Position numbers and translations under genes: made by a program. A stretch of DNA of 64,000 nt from Pseudomonas putida (GTDB lineage: Bacteria; Pseudomonadota; Gammaproteobacteria; Pseudomonadales; Pseudomonadaceae), in the NCBI RefSeq assembly GCF_026625125.1, contig NZ_CP113097.1, positions 3,720,001 to 3,784,000 of the forward strand, read 5' to 3'. Below, piece after piece: positions 8,700-17,560 of the stretch; the stretch's first letter is position 1; each line of letters opens with the position of its first letter. The notes beneath the pieces are model-generated. The model worked only from the letters and a program-made list of their open reading frames with translations, was not told the origin of the DNA and made no database searches.

Positions 8700-9319
8700 G
8701 CGTTGCGCGCCTCATCGATGAGTGGGTCCAGCCCATGGGCATCGAAAAGCAGCCCGTCAACGGCTGGGTTATCGCTCTGGACCTGAATGCGATGGGCCTT
8801 TATCAGCTTTTTGATCTGCTCGATGCCCGGCAAGCCTCTGCCAGCGTCAAGCACCTGGCCGTTTTCCGTCACTTGCCAGAGGGTAGGGACAGTTGAACCC
8901 CGCTCACCCTGCAACTGCACGTTCACCCGGCTGGCCTCGATGGGTTGTGCGGTAACCAGTTGCAACCTGGAAATATTTTGCACGCAGCTGATGACCAGGT
9001 AGGTATGCGGAGCGACCGAAGCAATTGCCGGCGCCGAGATCATCAGCCCATCATCTTCAGCCTTGAGGCGAAACGTCAGGTCCTCTGGGGGCCGTCCCAC
9101 CTCATTGGTCAACACACGACGCAACGTGGGCGAGTCTTGCTCCGGCGCGGACCATTGCACAGGCACAAGATGAGCAGGCGTTCCGGCCGATCTATCGAAA
9201 CAGGCCAAGCGCTCCAAATTGGAAACGATGCGCCGACAATCCTGATCGGAATACACGGACATCGATAGAAAGCTGAGCACCAGTGCAAGACTTACTATGT
9301 AAGAATTTTTACCAGCCAT
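8687..9319 (-). CDS. tagO: T6SS-associated protein TagO/VasI
   Basis: This is a 210-residue exported protein of the VasI/TagO family (DUF3157-like). In other systems TagO helps recruit TssA to the membrane complex at the start of assembly. It has an N-terminal signal or anchor (SYIVSLALVLSFLSMSVYS). CRRIVSNLERLACFD and TYLVISCVQNISRLQL match the conserved cysteine-containing segments of the family. The ATG at 9319 follows GGGAG and puts the signal sequence at the very start; the longer frame to 9349 adds ten unlikely residues. It is the first gene of the minus-strand tagO-tssA-tssM operon. Confidence 0.85.
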   Translation of the reverse strand: MAGKNSYIVSLALVLSFLSMSVYSDQDCRRIVSNLERLACFDRSAGTPAHLVPVQWSAPEQDSPTLRRVLTNEVGRPPEDLTFRLKAEDDGLMISAPAIASVAPHTYLVISCVQNISRLQLVTAQPIEASRVNVQLQGERGSTVPTLWQVTENGQVLDAGRGLPGIEQIKKLIKAHRIQVQSDNPAVDGLLFDAHGLDPLIDEARNACRW

Positions 9320-9655
9320 CGCAAGTAACTCCCTTTCAACAGCACACACTCCTTGATCACCAACGAATCCAAATAACCATCAGGCACTTCTGAATCCGGA
9401 AATCGACAACAGCCTAGCTGATAAAATTCCTGTGCGACAAACAAATATTTTTTAACACTTTTGCACTCGACCAAACATGCAAACCGAGCGCATGTTTTTT
9501 TTGGGCGCCCCATACAGCCCGCCAGCTTGTTTAAAACACCGTTGTTTTTTTGTTTATACCGCAGACCAACATCAGGGAAATTTCCTACAAAACATACTGA
9601 CGCACACCACATAACTTTTACGCACGCCCACAATTAACAAGGGAGATATTCGGCG
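9320..9655. promoter_or_regulatory. Divergent T6SS promoter region
   Basis: These 336 bases separate the minus-strand tagO-tssA-tssM operon from the plus-strand tssB operon, so promoters for both must lie here. The stretch is AT-richer than the flanking genes, and AAGGGAGA precedes tssB. I looked for a sigma-54 GGCAC-N-TTGC pattern and did not find a convincing one. No gene is supported inside it. Confidence 0.5.
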
Positions 9656-10159
9656 ATGGCAAAAGCCACAGGGTCAGTTGCACCTAAAGAACGCATCAAC
9701 ATCAAATATGTACCCGCCACTGGCGATGAACAGGCCGAAGTAGAGCTGCCGCATAAGATGCTGGTGCTTGGTGATTTCGGGTTGAAAGATGCCCGCGCCT
9801 TGGAGGACCGCTCGGTCATGCGCATCGATAAACACTCCTTCAACAATGTGTTGAACGATGCCGATGTCAACCTGGTGATGTCCGTGCCCTCCGTGCTCAG
9901 CACGGCCCCCGACGCAGAGCTCGCGGTCAGCCTGCGGTTCAAGTCCATCAACGATTTCGGGCCCGACAGCATCGCGCGACAGGTACCGGAGCTGAACAAG
10001 CTGCTGGAGCTTCGCGAAGCGTTGGTCGCCCTGAAAGGCCCCCTGGGCAACGTGCCCACGTTCCGCAAGCAACTGCAGCACCTGCTGAATGACGAGCAAG
10101 CGCGCAAACAGCTGGCCCAGGAACTGGACTTGGTGCTTGAAGCGCCGAAAGAAGACTGA
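9656..10159 (+). CDS. tssB: T6SS contractile sheath small subunit TssB
   Basis: TssB and TssC build the contractile sheath. This 167-residue protein starts MAKATGSVAPKERINIKY and has the family's early strand ATGDEQAEVELPHKMLVLGDFG. An N-proximal ALEDRS and KHSFNNVL follow, with a helical C-terminus that includes FRKQLQHLL. Length is normal for TssB. AAGGGAG lies 12 bases before the ATG. tssC starts 17 bases after the stop, so the two sheath subunits are made together. Confidence 0.96.
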   Translation: MAKATGSVAPKERINIKYVPATGDEQAEVELPHKMLVLGDFGLKDARALEDRSVMRIDKHSFNNVLNDADVNLVMSVPSVLSTAPDAELAVSLRFKSINDFGPDSIARQVPELNKLLELREALVALKGPLGNVPTFRKQLQHLLNDEQARKQLAQELDLVLEAPKED

Positions 10160-10176
10160 GACAACGGAGCGTCCCT

Positions 10177-11667
10177 ATGCCAAAGCAAAACAACACGACT
10201 GTCGCGGTTGAAACAACGACCGAAACGCTGAGCAACGCTACCCTGCTCGACCAGATCATGGCGGAAACCAAATTGGTTCCCAGCCAAGAGGGTTATCAAG
10301 TCGCTCGCCAAGGCGTGTCTGCCTTTATTACCGAAATCCTTAAAAGTCATGACCCAGATCAACTCATCAACAAACACCGGGTCGATCAGATGATTGCGGA
10401 GCTGGATCGAGTACTCAGCAAGCAGATGGATGCCATCCTGCATGAACCCGAGTTCCAGCAACTTGAATCCGCCTGGCGAAGCCTCAAGCTTTTAGTCGAC
10501 CGAACAGACTTTCGCGAGAACATCAAGCTTGAAGTTTTGCACGTCAGCAAAGGTGATCTGCTCGACGACTTCGAGAACTCAGCCGACATCACCTGCAGTG
10601 GCATCTACAAACATGTCTACACCGCAGGTTATGGCCAGTTTGGCGGTGAACCGATTGCCGCGATGGTCGGCAACTACAACTTCGGCCCCTCCTCTCCAGA
10701 TATCAAACTGCTGAGTTACATGGCCTCGGTGGGCGCCATGGCACACGCCCCTTTTCTCGCAGCGCCGTCTCCTGAGTTCTTCAATCTCAGCAGCTTCGAA
10801 GAGCTGCCAAACCTCAAGGAGGTCAAGGACATTTTCGCCGGCCCACGGCATGCCAAGTGGCGTGCCTTCCGTGAAAGCGAGGATGCCCGGCATGTTGGGC
10901 TGACCGGCCCACGCTTCATGCTCCGCTCGGCCTACCATCCGCAGGAAAATCCGGTCCAGAGCTATCACTACCGCGAGGACATCGACGGACAGCACGACAA
11001 TTACCTGTGGGGCAACTCCGCCTTTCTGCTGGCCAGTTGCATCAACGACAGCTTCGCCCGCTACCGCTGGTGCCCGAACATCATCGGCCCACAATCGGGT
11101 GGCGCAGTCGAGGACCTGCCGGTGCACCTGTATGAGGCCTTAGGCCAGCTTCAGGCCAAGATCCCTACCGAAGTGTTGATTTCCGACCGCAAGGAATTCG
11201 AGCTGGCCGAAGAAGGCTTCATCGCCCTGACCATGCGCAAGAACAGCGACAACGCCGCGTTCTTCTCAGCCAACTCGGTACAAAAACCAAAGAACTTCCC
11301 CAAGACCCCGGAAGGCCTGCAAGCGCAGACCAACTACAAGCTCGGCACCCAGCTGCCCTACCTGTTCATCGTCAACCGGCTGGCTCACTACATCAAGGTG
11401 CTGCAACGCGAACAGATCGGCAGCTGGAAAGAGCGCAAGGACCTTGAGTCCGAGCTGAACAAATGGATCAAGCAATACGTCGCCGACCAGGAAAACCCGT
11501 CTGCCGATGTGCGCAGCCGTCGCCCGTTGCGCGCTGCAAAGGTCGAAGTTTCGGACGTTGCCGGTGAACCGGGTTGGTACCAGGTTTCTCTCGCCGTACG
11601 ACCGCACTTCAAGTACATGGGAGCGAACTTCGAAATCTCCCTGGTTGGCCGGCTTGATACCCAATGA
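10177..11667 (+). CDS. tssC: T6SS contractile sheath large subunit TssC
   Basis: This 496-residue TssC is the large sheath subunit. Family landmarks are LVDRTDFRENIKLEVLHVSK near 110-130, the GEPIAAMVGNYNF stretch near 165, YLWGNSAFLLASC near 280, and the C-terminal KYMGANFEISLVGRLDT. The protein has normal length with no gaps. A GGAG sits nine bases before the ATG. The stop overlaps the tssE start by four bases (ATGA). The sheath, with TssB, contracts to drive the Hcp tube and VgrG spike outward. Confidence 0.97.
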   Translation: MPKQNNTTVAVETTTETLSNATLLDQIMAETKLVPSQEGYQVARQGVSAFITEILKSHDPDQLINKHRVDQMIAELDRVLSKQMDAILHEPEFQQLESAWRSLKLLVDRTDFRENIKLEVLHVSKGDLLDDFENSADITCSGIYKHVYTAGYGQFGGEPIAAMVGNYNFGPSSPDIKLLSYMASVGAMAHAPFLAAPSPEFFNLSSFEELPNLKEVKDIFAGPRHAKWRAFRESEDARHVGLTGPRFMLRSAYHPQENPVQSYHYREDIDGQHDNYLWGNSAFLLASCINDSFARYRWCPNIIGPQSGGAVEDLPVHLYEALGQLQAKIPTEVLISDRKEFELAEEGFIALTMRKNSDNAAFFSANSVQKPKNFPKTPEGLQAQTNYKLGTQLPYLFIVNRLAHYIKVLQREQIGSWKERKDLESELNKWIKQYVADQENPSADVRSRRPLRAAKVEVSDVAGEPGWYQVSLAVRPHFKYMGANFEISLVGRLDTQ

Positions 11668-12074
11668 GTGGATTTTTCGATGACTTGGTGACGAACCCGT
11701 TCGCAGGCCGGGCGCTGTCCAGGCAAGAAAACGCTACCCAGAAGTTCGCCGCCATCAAGCGCCACCTCGAAACGTTGCTCAACGCTCGCCAGGGTTGCTC
11801 ACAAAGCAGCCCTGAGCTGGGCCTGCATGACTTCAACCGGCACGACGCAAGCAGCGGCGACCTCCTGAAGCAAGTGAGCGCAGACATCCGCCGCACCATT
11901 GAGCGCTTCGAGCCGCGCGTGCACGTGCGAACGCTCAAGGCAGTACCCGATTGTCATGCCCCCTTGGAACTGCATTTCCGGCTGGACTGCCACGTGCAGG
12001 TCAACAACCACACCGAGCAGCTGCAACTGGAGCTGCTGGTCAACGGCCATAACCGCCACACCCGCGTGAGGTGA
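11664..12074 (+). CDS. tssE: T6SS baseplate subunit TssE (gp25-like)
   Basis: TssE is the gp25-like baseplate component that nucleates the sheath. The 136-residue protein has an IKRHLETLLNARQGCSQSSPELGLHDFN segment, matching the family's ..V..nL..LLNtR.g....p..G..d. pattern. IRRTIERFEPRV lies in the second half. The start is coupled to the tssC stop through a 4-base overlap, and tssF follows after three bases. Confidence 0.92.
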   Translation: MSGFFDDLVTNPFAGRALSRQENATQKFAAIKRHLETLLNARQGCSQSSPELGLHDFNRHDASSGDLLKQVSADIRRTIERFEPRVHVRTLKAVPDCHAPLELHFRLDCHVQVNNHTEQLQLELLVNGHNRHTRVR

Positions 12075-12077
12075 CCC

Positions 12078-13844
12078 ATGTCACTCAAGGATCGATTCAG
12101 CGAAGAGTTGCGTTATCTCCATGAACTGGGGAAAGATTTCGCTCAGGACAACCCACAACTTGCCCGGCTGCTCGGCAAGGGTGGTAGCGACCCGGATGTC
12201 GAACGCCTGATGGAAGCCTTTGCCTTCCTGACCGCCAAGCTCCGGTTGAAGCTGGAGGACGAGCTGCCGGAGCTGACGCACCCGATGCTGCAGTTGCTTT
12301 GGCCCAACTACCTGCGGCCTCTGCCGAGCGCCACGATCATCCAGTTCACCCCACGCAAGCAAGCGCTCAGCCAGTCGCAGCGTATTCCCAAGGGCTCGCG
12401 GTTGTTCTCCAAACCCGTGGATGGCGTGCACTGCGAGTTTCGGACCTGTACGGCGGTGGACATCCATCCGTTCGAGATCGACGCGGTCAGTGCTACGCAG
12501 ACACTTGACAGTTCGGTGCTTCGGCTCGACCTGCGAACCTTGGTCGATCGGCCGTTGAACACCTTGGGCTGCGCCAGTCTCGATTTTCATTTGAGCGGTG
12601 ATACGCAAACAGCCCGCACCCTCTATCTGTGGATTGCTCACTACCTCAAACATGTCGCGGTGACAGTCGACGGCGAGGTCCGCCGGCTGCCGGCCAGCAG
12701 CATCGTCCTACCAGGGTTCAGCCCGGATGAAGCCTTGCTGCCCTACCCACCGAACGTGTTCGACGGCTACCGGATTTTGCAGGAGTACTTCATCTTTCCC
12801 GAGCGTTTCCACTTTTTCAGCGTTGCCGGCCTGGAGAAGGTCTGGCCAGAGCAGGCGACTCAGGAGGTCTGCCTTGAATTTCACTTCACCCGGCAGTTGC
12901 CTGATTCGCTACGGGTCGGCAGGGCAGACTTCAGCCTGTTCTGCACCCCCGCGGTAAACCTGTTCAGCCACAGCGCCGAGCCCATCGACCTGTCCCAACG
13001 GTTCGCCCAGGCTGAGCTTACGCCCCGAGGTGAGGAGCGCCACGCGTATGAAATATTCAGCGTCGATCGGGTCATCAGCACCCGCACGACAACAGACGGC
13101 AGCGCCGGCGAACACCTGCGAACCTTCCGAACCTTCGAGTCGTTCGCCCATGAAATCGAGCACGTGCAGGGGCGCACAGCGCTGTATTACCGCTACATCA
13201 TGGAACCGTCCCTGCGGGACGATAGCGTCACCCACCGTATCGCATTCGTACGCGCAGACGCCAACGCCTACATCGGCGAGCTGGAAACAGCCTCCATCGA
13301 CCTGACCTGCACCAACCGAGATCTGCCGCGGACGTTGGCGGTCGACGACATCAATGTGATTTCCGAGATCACGCCTCCCCTGGCCACCTACACCAACCTC
13401 TGTGCTCCAAGCCGCCCCTGTCGGCCGGTGCTGGACGGCCAGTTGCAATGGGCCCTGATCTCCAACATGTCGCTGAACTACCTGTCGCTGCTCTCGGCCG
13501 AGCCGTTGAAAGCGGTCATCAATGCCTACGACTTCGCCGCCCTGCATGACATCCAGCAAACCCGTACCACCCGCAAACGCCTGGACGGCATCCACGATGT
13601 GCACACAGCCCCCCTGGACTGGCTGATCAAGGGCCAGCCCATTCGCGGCCTGCGTACACGGCTGAAACTGGACCAAAGCGCATTCCTCTGCGAAGGCGAC
13701 CTGTATCTGTTCGGTTGCGTGCTCGCGCACTTCTTCGCCCTGTACGCCAGCATCAATTCCTTCCACCAACTGGAAGTGATCAACACCACCAACAACGAGC
13801 ACTACACATGGCCAATCCAGACCGGCAAGCAACCGCTGATCTAG
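12078..13844 (+). CDS. tssF: T6SS baseplate subunit TssF
   Basis: TssF is the baseplate wedge protein that pairs with TssG. This 588-residue product has the family start (FSEELRYLHELGKDFAQDNPQLARLLG), LTHPMLQLLWPNYLRPLPS near 70, and RILQEYFIFPERFHFFSVAGL near 235. The C-terminal half contains LNYLSLLSA and FGCVLAHFFALYASINSFHQL. Length is normal. It overlaps the true start of tssG by 37 bases. A three-base gap after tssE and this overlap show one continuous operon. Confidence 0.96.
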   Translation: MSLKDRFSEELRYLHELGKDFAQDNPQLARLLGKGGSDPDVERLMEAFAFLTAKLRLKLEDELPELTHPMLQLLWPNYLRPLPSATIIQFTPRKQALSQSQRIPKGSRLFSKPVDGVHCEFRTCTAVDIHPFEIDAVSATQTLDSSVLRLDLRTLVDRPLNTLGCASLDFHLSGDTQTARTLYLWIAHYLKHVAVTVDGEVRRLPASSIVLPGFSPDEALLPYPPNVFDGYRILQEYFIFPERFHFFSVAGLEKVWPEQATQEVCLEFHFTRQLPDSLRVGRADFSLFCTPAVNLFSHSAEPIDLSQRFAQAELTPRGEERHAYEIFSVDRVISTRTTTDGSAGEHLRTFRTFESFAHEIEHVQGRTALYYRYIMEPSLRDDSVTHRIAFVRADANAYIGELETASIDLTCTNRDLPRTLAVDDINVISEITPPLATYTNLCAPSRPCRPVLDGQLQWALISNMSLNYLSLLSAEPLKAVINAYDFAALHDIQQTRTTRKRLDGIHDVHTAPLDWLIKGQPIRGLRTRLKLDQSAFLCEGDLYLFGCVLAHFFALYASINSFHQLEVINTTNNEHYTWPIQTGKQPLI

Positions 13845-14824
13845 CCGACAAACTGCTCGCCGAGGCGCACCAGTACAACTTCTTCCAGTTGCTGGAGCGC
13901 CTGCACGGTTTGCACGGGGACAACCTGGAACCACGCTGGCCCGACCCGGCCACGCGGCGGCGCGTGCGGCTTGCGAGCGACCCGCGGCTGACCTTTCCGG
14001 TGGCCGACGTGTACAAGGCCGAACGCATGCCAGACGCAGGAGACCGCTATCGCGTGTGCACCACCTTCATGGGATTGCACGGCACTGACTCGCCCTTGCC
14101 AACCTATTACTTGGAAGAAGTGTCGTACGAGCATGCCCACGGCATCGGTGTGCGGCCGGCCTTCTTCGACTTTTTCAATCACTACCTGCTGAGCCTGTTG
14201 CACCGCATCTGGCGCAAGTACCGCTATTACATCCGCTTCCAGCCGGGTGCTACCGATGGCTTCTCGCAGTACATCTTTGCCCTGCTCGGGTTGAACGACA
14301 AACAGCTGCGCGGCCACACCGCCCTGCCCTGGAGCCGGCTGCTCAGCTTCGCTGGGGTCATTGCCAGCCGCAGCCGTGCACCGGGTACCGTTGCCGGCAT
14401 CATTGCCCACTGTTTCGACTTGCAGCAGGTGCAGATCCGCGAATTCGAAACGCGCTCGGTCCTCACTGAGGCCAAGCAGCTGGTACGCCTTGGCCGCAGC
14501 AACGGCGAGCTTGGCAACTCCTTCATGGTCGGCAGCCGCACGCGAACCCGCAGCAGCAAGTTCACCATCGTGATCAGCGAGCTGGACCAGGAACAGTTGC
14601 GTGACTTTTTGCCCAGCGGCCTCAATTTCAATCGCTTGCGTGCACTGATCGATTTCCTGTTGCGCGACGGGCTGGCCTATGACTTGGAGCTGCGGATAAA
14701 GCGCAACGCGCTGTCATCCTTCTGCCTGCACCGTAGCCAAGGCGCCTACCTGGGCTGGACCAGCTTTGTCGATGACCGCCACGGCCAGATCAGCCCTGTG
14801 GTGCGGTTCCGGGGGCGCTCATGA
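13808..14824 (+). CDS. tssG: T6SS baseplate subunit TssG
   Basis: This 338-residue TssG completes the baseplate wedge with TssE/F/K. Conserved segments are YNFFQLLERLHG near residue 24, FPVADVYK near 75, TFMGLHGTDSPLPTYYLE near 95, and FFDFFNHYLLSLLHRIWRKYR near 125. I chose ATG 13808 rather than an upstream ATG because it begins just before the conserved YNFFQL segment; the upstream 31 codons lie in tssF and do not resemble the family. The stop overlaps the fha gene start by four bases. Confidence 0.94.
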   Translation: MANPDRQATADLADKLLAEAHQYNFFQLLERLHGLHGDNLEPRWPDPATRRRVRLASDPRLTFPVADVYKAERMPDAGDRYRVCTTFMGLHGTDSPLPTYYLEEVSYEHAHGIGVRPAFFDFFNHYLLSLLHRIWRKYRYYIRFQPGATDGFSQYIFALLGLNDKQLRGHTALPWSRLLSFAGVIASRSRAPGTVAGIIAHCFDLQQVQIREFETRSVLTEAKQLVRLGRSNGELGNSFMVGSRTRTRSSKFTIVISELDQEQLRDFLPSGLNFNRLRALIDFLLRDGLAYDLELRIKRNALSSFCLHRSQGAYLGWTSFVDDRHGQISPVVRFRGRS

Positions 14825-15378
14825 GCACATTGACCTTGAGCATCACCAACCTTGATCAGCTGCACCACAACGTCACCGCCCGCCATCAGTTCGACTGCGC
14901 GGGCGGCACCATCGGCAGCGCCGGCTGCACCTGGTTTATCAATGATCGTGAGCAGACCGTTGCACCGGTCCACTGCGAGATTCGCTGGATCGAGGGCAGC
15001 TTCTGCGTCATCGACCGCTGTCAGCGTACCTACCTGAATGACAGCCGCGAGAACTTGGGGCCACTCGCCCCCAGGCGTCTGGTTGAGGGTGACCAACTGG
15101 GGGTTGGTGCCTATCGCCTGCACGTTCAGTTTTCACAGGCCGATTCACATTCCCTGGAGGAGTTGTTCAGTTCTAAACAGAACCTCCTTGACCGCTGGTT
15201 GCTAGAGGCCCCAGGCACCGCCTGGCAAACCGATTCAGGCGCCGCGCAGGTTGCCGCCGATATCTGCTCGGCCTTCGCGCCAGGTATCGGCAACGATCCC
15301 TTGACGGCGCTGGATACAGCGACCAGCTCAGCCAACGAGCCCCCGCTGGACCATTTCATTGCAGGAGATCGCCCATGA
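14821..15378 (+). CDS. T6SS-associated FHA-domain protein (TagH-like, short form)
   Basis: This 185-residue protein has an FHA-like domain over about residues 24-105: GGTIGSAGCTWFIND, then PVHCEIRWIEGSFCVIDR, then TYLND and EGDQLGVGAYRL. It matches the position and form of TagH/Fha1 proteins, which bind phosphothreonine during post-translational T6SS control. A low-complexity 75-residue tail follows. No PpkA kinase or PppA phosphatase gene occurs in the window, so either partners lie elsewhere or the protein has a kinase-independent scaffold role. Both neighbours overlap it by four bases. Confidence 0.8.
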   Translation: MSTLTLSITNLDQLHHNVTARHQFDCAGGTIGSAGCTWFINDREQTVAPVHCEIRWIEGSFCVIDRCQRTYLNDSRENLGPLAPRRLVEGDQLGVGAYRLHVQFSQADSHSLEELFSSKQNLLDRWLLEAPGTAWQTDSGAAQVAADICSAFAPGIGNDPLTALDTATSSANEPPLDHFIAGDRP

Positions 15379-16169
15379 TGCGTCATTCACTCGTGGCCGG
15401 CCTGCTGGTTGCGCTGCTCGGATTTTCGGGGTGCACCTCCCTGAGCAAAATCGGCCAAGTGGTGATGGACCCCTCGGTACCCGTCGGCCCACCCAATGAA
15501 CACCCCACTCAAGTCGCGTTCAGCATCAATGCCAGCCCAACACTCAATGGCAATCCGCACAGCCTTGAAGTGGTATCCGAGTTGGAGCCTTTGATCGAGC
15601 CCAGCCCGTATGCCGTTAGCCTGAGCGCCGGTGACCCTTACGTGCTGACCGAAAAAGTCGGGGCCTTGCATGAGTACCTGCAGGAACACTTCCCCGCCCT
15701 GTCGCCCGTCGACATGCCACTGGACGATGGCGACGATCCAGCGCGCTCCCCCCTGGAAGAAAGTACCCCCGGCAGCTACGAGGATCCGACCGTAGCCCTG
15801 ACCTTGCCTCGCACCACCACCGTGGCTGCCGAGCCCATCGCTACGCCCATGGCCATCAAAATCCTGCAACTTCGCGACGACTCGCTCATCCGCAACAGCG
15901 TGTACGAACTGCTGGACAAGGACCCTGCCAAGGCGCTGCGAAGCACCTACATACGCGATGACGATTATTTGCTGCGCCCTGGCCAGTTCAAGTTCATCCC
16001 CTTTACGCCCATCGAGCCGGAGACACGCTTCGTTGCGGTGATCGCCGACTACCGGAACCAGGAAAACGCCACCTGGAGCCAGGTACTGCGCATTGCGCCC
16101 CGTGGCCACCAGATCATCTTGTCGGTATTGCTCAACGACACGCAGGTCCTGCTCAAGGAGGAGGACTGA
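15375..16169 (+). CDS. tssJ: T6SS outer-membrane lipoprotein TssJ (long form)
   Basis: TssJ anchors the TssM periplasmic domain to the outer membrane. The protein has a signal peptide with lipobox FSGC near residue 21, then FSINASPTLN and SLEVVSELEPLIEPSPYAVSLSAGDPY typical of the transthyretin-like TssJ fold. At 264 residues it is well over the usual 150-180. About residues 105-165 are an acidic/Pro/Ser-rich insert before AIKILQLRDDSLIRNSVYELL. The second half of the fold ends with VAVIADYRNQENATWSQVLRI. ATG 15375 is followed directly by another ATG, so either may start. Confidence 0.85.
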   Translation: MMRHSLVAGLLVALLGFSGCTSLSKIGQVVMDPSVPVGPPNEHPTQVAFSINASPTLNGNPHSLEVVSELEPLIEPSPYAVSLSAGDPYVLTEKVGALHEYLQEHFPALSPVDMPLDDGDDPARSPLEESTPGSYEDPTVALTLPRTTTVAAEPIATPMAIKILQLRDDSLIRNSVYELLDKDPAKALRSTYIRDDDYLLRPGQFKFIPFTPIEPETRFVAVIADYRNQENATWSQVLRIAPRGHQIILSVLLNDTQVLLKEED

Positions 16170-16221
16170 TGGTACCTGCAGCCCTGCATTTCTCGCTTAC
16201 TCACGCTGACATGGAGCGCTC

Positions 16222-17559
16222 ATGAGTTCACGTAACCCCGTCCTGTGGCCTGAGGGCCTGTTCGTCAAACCGCAGCATTTCCAACAGGCTTGCCGTGCCG
16301 CCGAAGCGGCGTTGCATCAACGTCTTGGTAGCCTGAACGCCGCCTTCTACGGCTTCAGCGAGCTGCAGTTGAACGATGAATACCTGAGCCTGGGCAAGGT
16401 CGCCATCACCCGTGCACGAGGCATCATGCCGGACGGCACAGTGTTCGATATCCCCGCAGACCTGCCACCACCCCCACCGCTGGAAATCGAGGACGACGGC
16501 GCCAACGACAGCGAGATCTACCTGTGCCTGCCGCTGCGTACCGAAGGTGGCCGGGAGGTGAGCTGGCCCGACAATGCCGCCAACTTCCGTTACCGTGCCC
16601 ACGCAGAGGAAATCAAGGACACCCACAGCGCCGACGGAGACTTGGTGCAAGTCGACCTGGCGGTGCCGAATCTACAGCTCAAACGCAAGGCTGAAGACAG
16701 CAGCGCTTATACACGGTTGGCTTTGGCCCGCATTCTGGAACGCCGCCCCGATGGCAGCCTGCAGCTGGATGAGGGGTTCTACCCCACCAGCGTTTCGGTG
16801 CGTGCGGTGCCAGCGCTGCAGCGTTTCCTTGAAGAAATCACCAACTCCCTTCGCGAACGTGCGCGCAGCCTGGCCGCCCGCATTGGCGCCTCAGGGCAGT
16901 CCGGTATCGCCGATATTCGCGACTTCAACCTGCTGCAGGCCATGAACCGCTGGTGGCCGTGCTTCCAGCATCTGGCTCGGCAAGGGCAGACCCACCCCGA
17001 GCAGCTCTACCTGTGCATGAGCCAGGCCTGCGGTGAGTTCGTGACCTTTACCGACGAGAGCCGGCTGCCGCAGGAATATCCCGCCTATCACCATACCGCG
17101 CTACGCACCTCCTTCAAGCCGCTGGAAGAGACGCTACGCCGGGCACTGAGCACAGTCTTGCAACCACGCGCCGTTTCGCTGCCATTGGAGACGCTGGAGT
17201 ACGGCGTTTTGACAGCCGCGCTGGAGGACCGCCGACTGATCGATGGGGCCACGTTCATCCTTGCAGTGCGCGCCGATCTGCCACCCCAGGCGTTGCGCCA
17301 GATGTTCATCCAGAAAGCCAAGATCACTTCACTCGAAGCACTGGAGGAGTTGGTGCAGTTGCAACTGCCCGGCATTCCCTTGAACACCTTGCCGGTGGCG
17401 CCTCGCGACCTGCCCTTCCATGCAGGCTTCAGCTACTTCGAACTGGATCGACGTGCCCCTGCGTGGACGTGCATGAAAACAGCCAATGGCTTCGGGATTC
17501 ATATTGCAGGGGACTTCCCTGGGCTAGAGCTGCAGTTCTGGGCGATTAGGAGTGAATGA
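16222..17559 (+). CDS. tssK: T6SS baseplate subunit TssK
   Basis: TssK links the baseplate to the TssL/TssM membrane complex. This 445-residue protein starts with the conserved NPVLWPEGLFVKPQHFQQ segment and continues with LNAAFYGFSELQLNDEYLSLGKV. The C-terminal domain begins near residue 320 with FILAVRADLP and ends FQ-type LELQFWAIRSE. Length and motifs are normal. AGCGCTC precedes the ATG with a weak ribosome site. The stop region contains AGGAG, which serves tssL. Confidence 0.96.
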   Translation: MSSRNPVLWPEGLFVKPQHFQQACRAAEAALHQRLGSLNAAFYGFSELQLNDEYLSLGKVAITRARGIMPDGTVFDIPADLPPPPPLEIEDDGANDSEIYLCLPLRTEGGREVSWPDNAANFRYRAHAEEIKDTHSADGDLVQVDLAVPNLQLKRKAEDSSAYTRLALARILERRPDGSLQLDEGFYPTSVSVRAVPALQRFLEEITNSLRERARSLAARIGASGQSGIADIRDFNLLQAMNRWWPCFQHLARQGQTHPEQLYLCMSQACGEFVTFTDESRLPQEYPAYHHTALRTSFKPLEETLRRALSTVLQPRAVSLPLETLEYGVLTAALEDRRLIDGATFILAVRADLPPQALRQMFIQKAKITSLEALEELVQLQLPGIPLNTLPVAPRDLPFHAGFSYFELDRRAPAWTCMKTANGFGIHIAGDFPGLELQFWAIRSE

Positions 17560-17560
17560 A

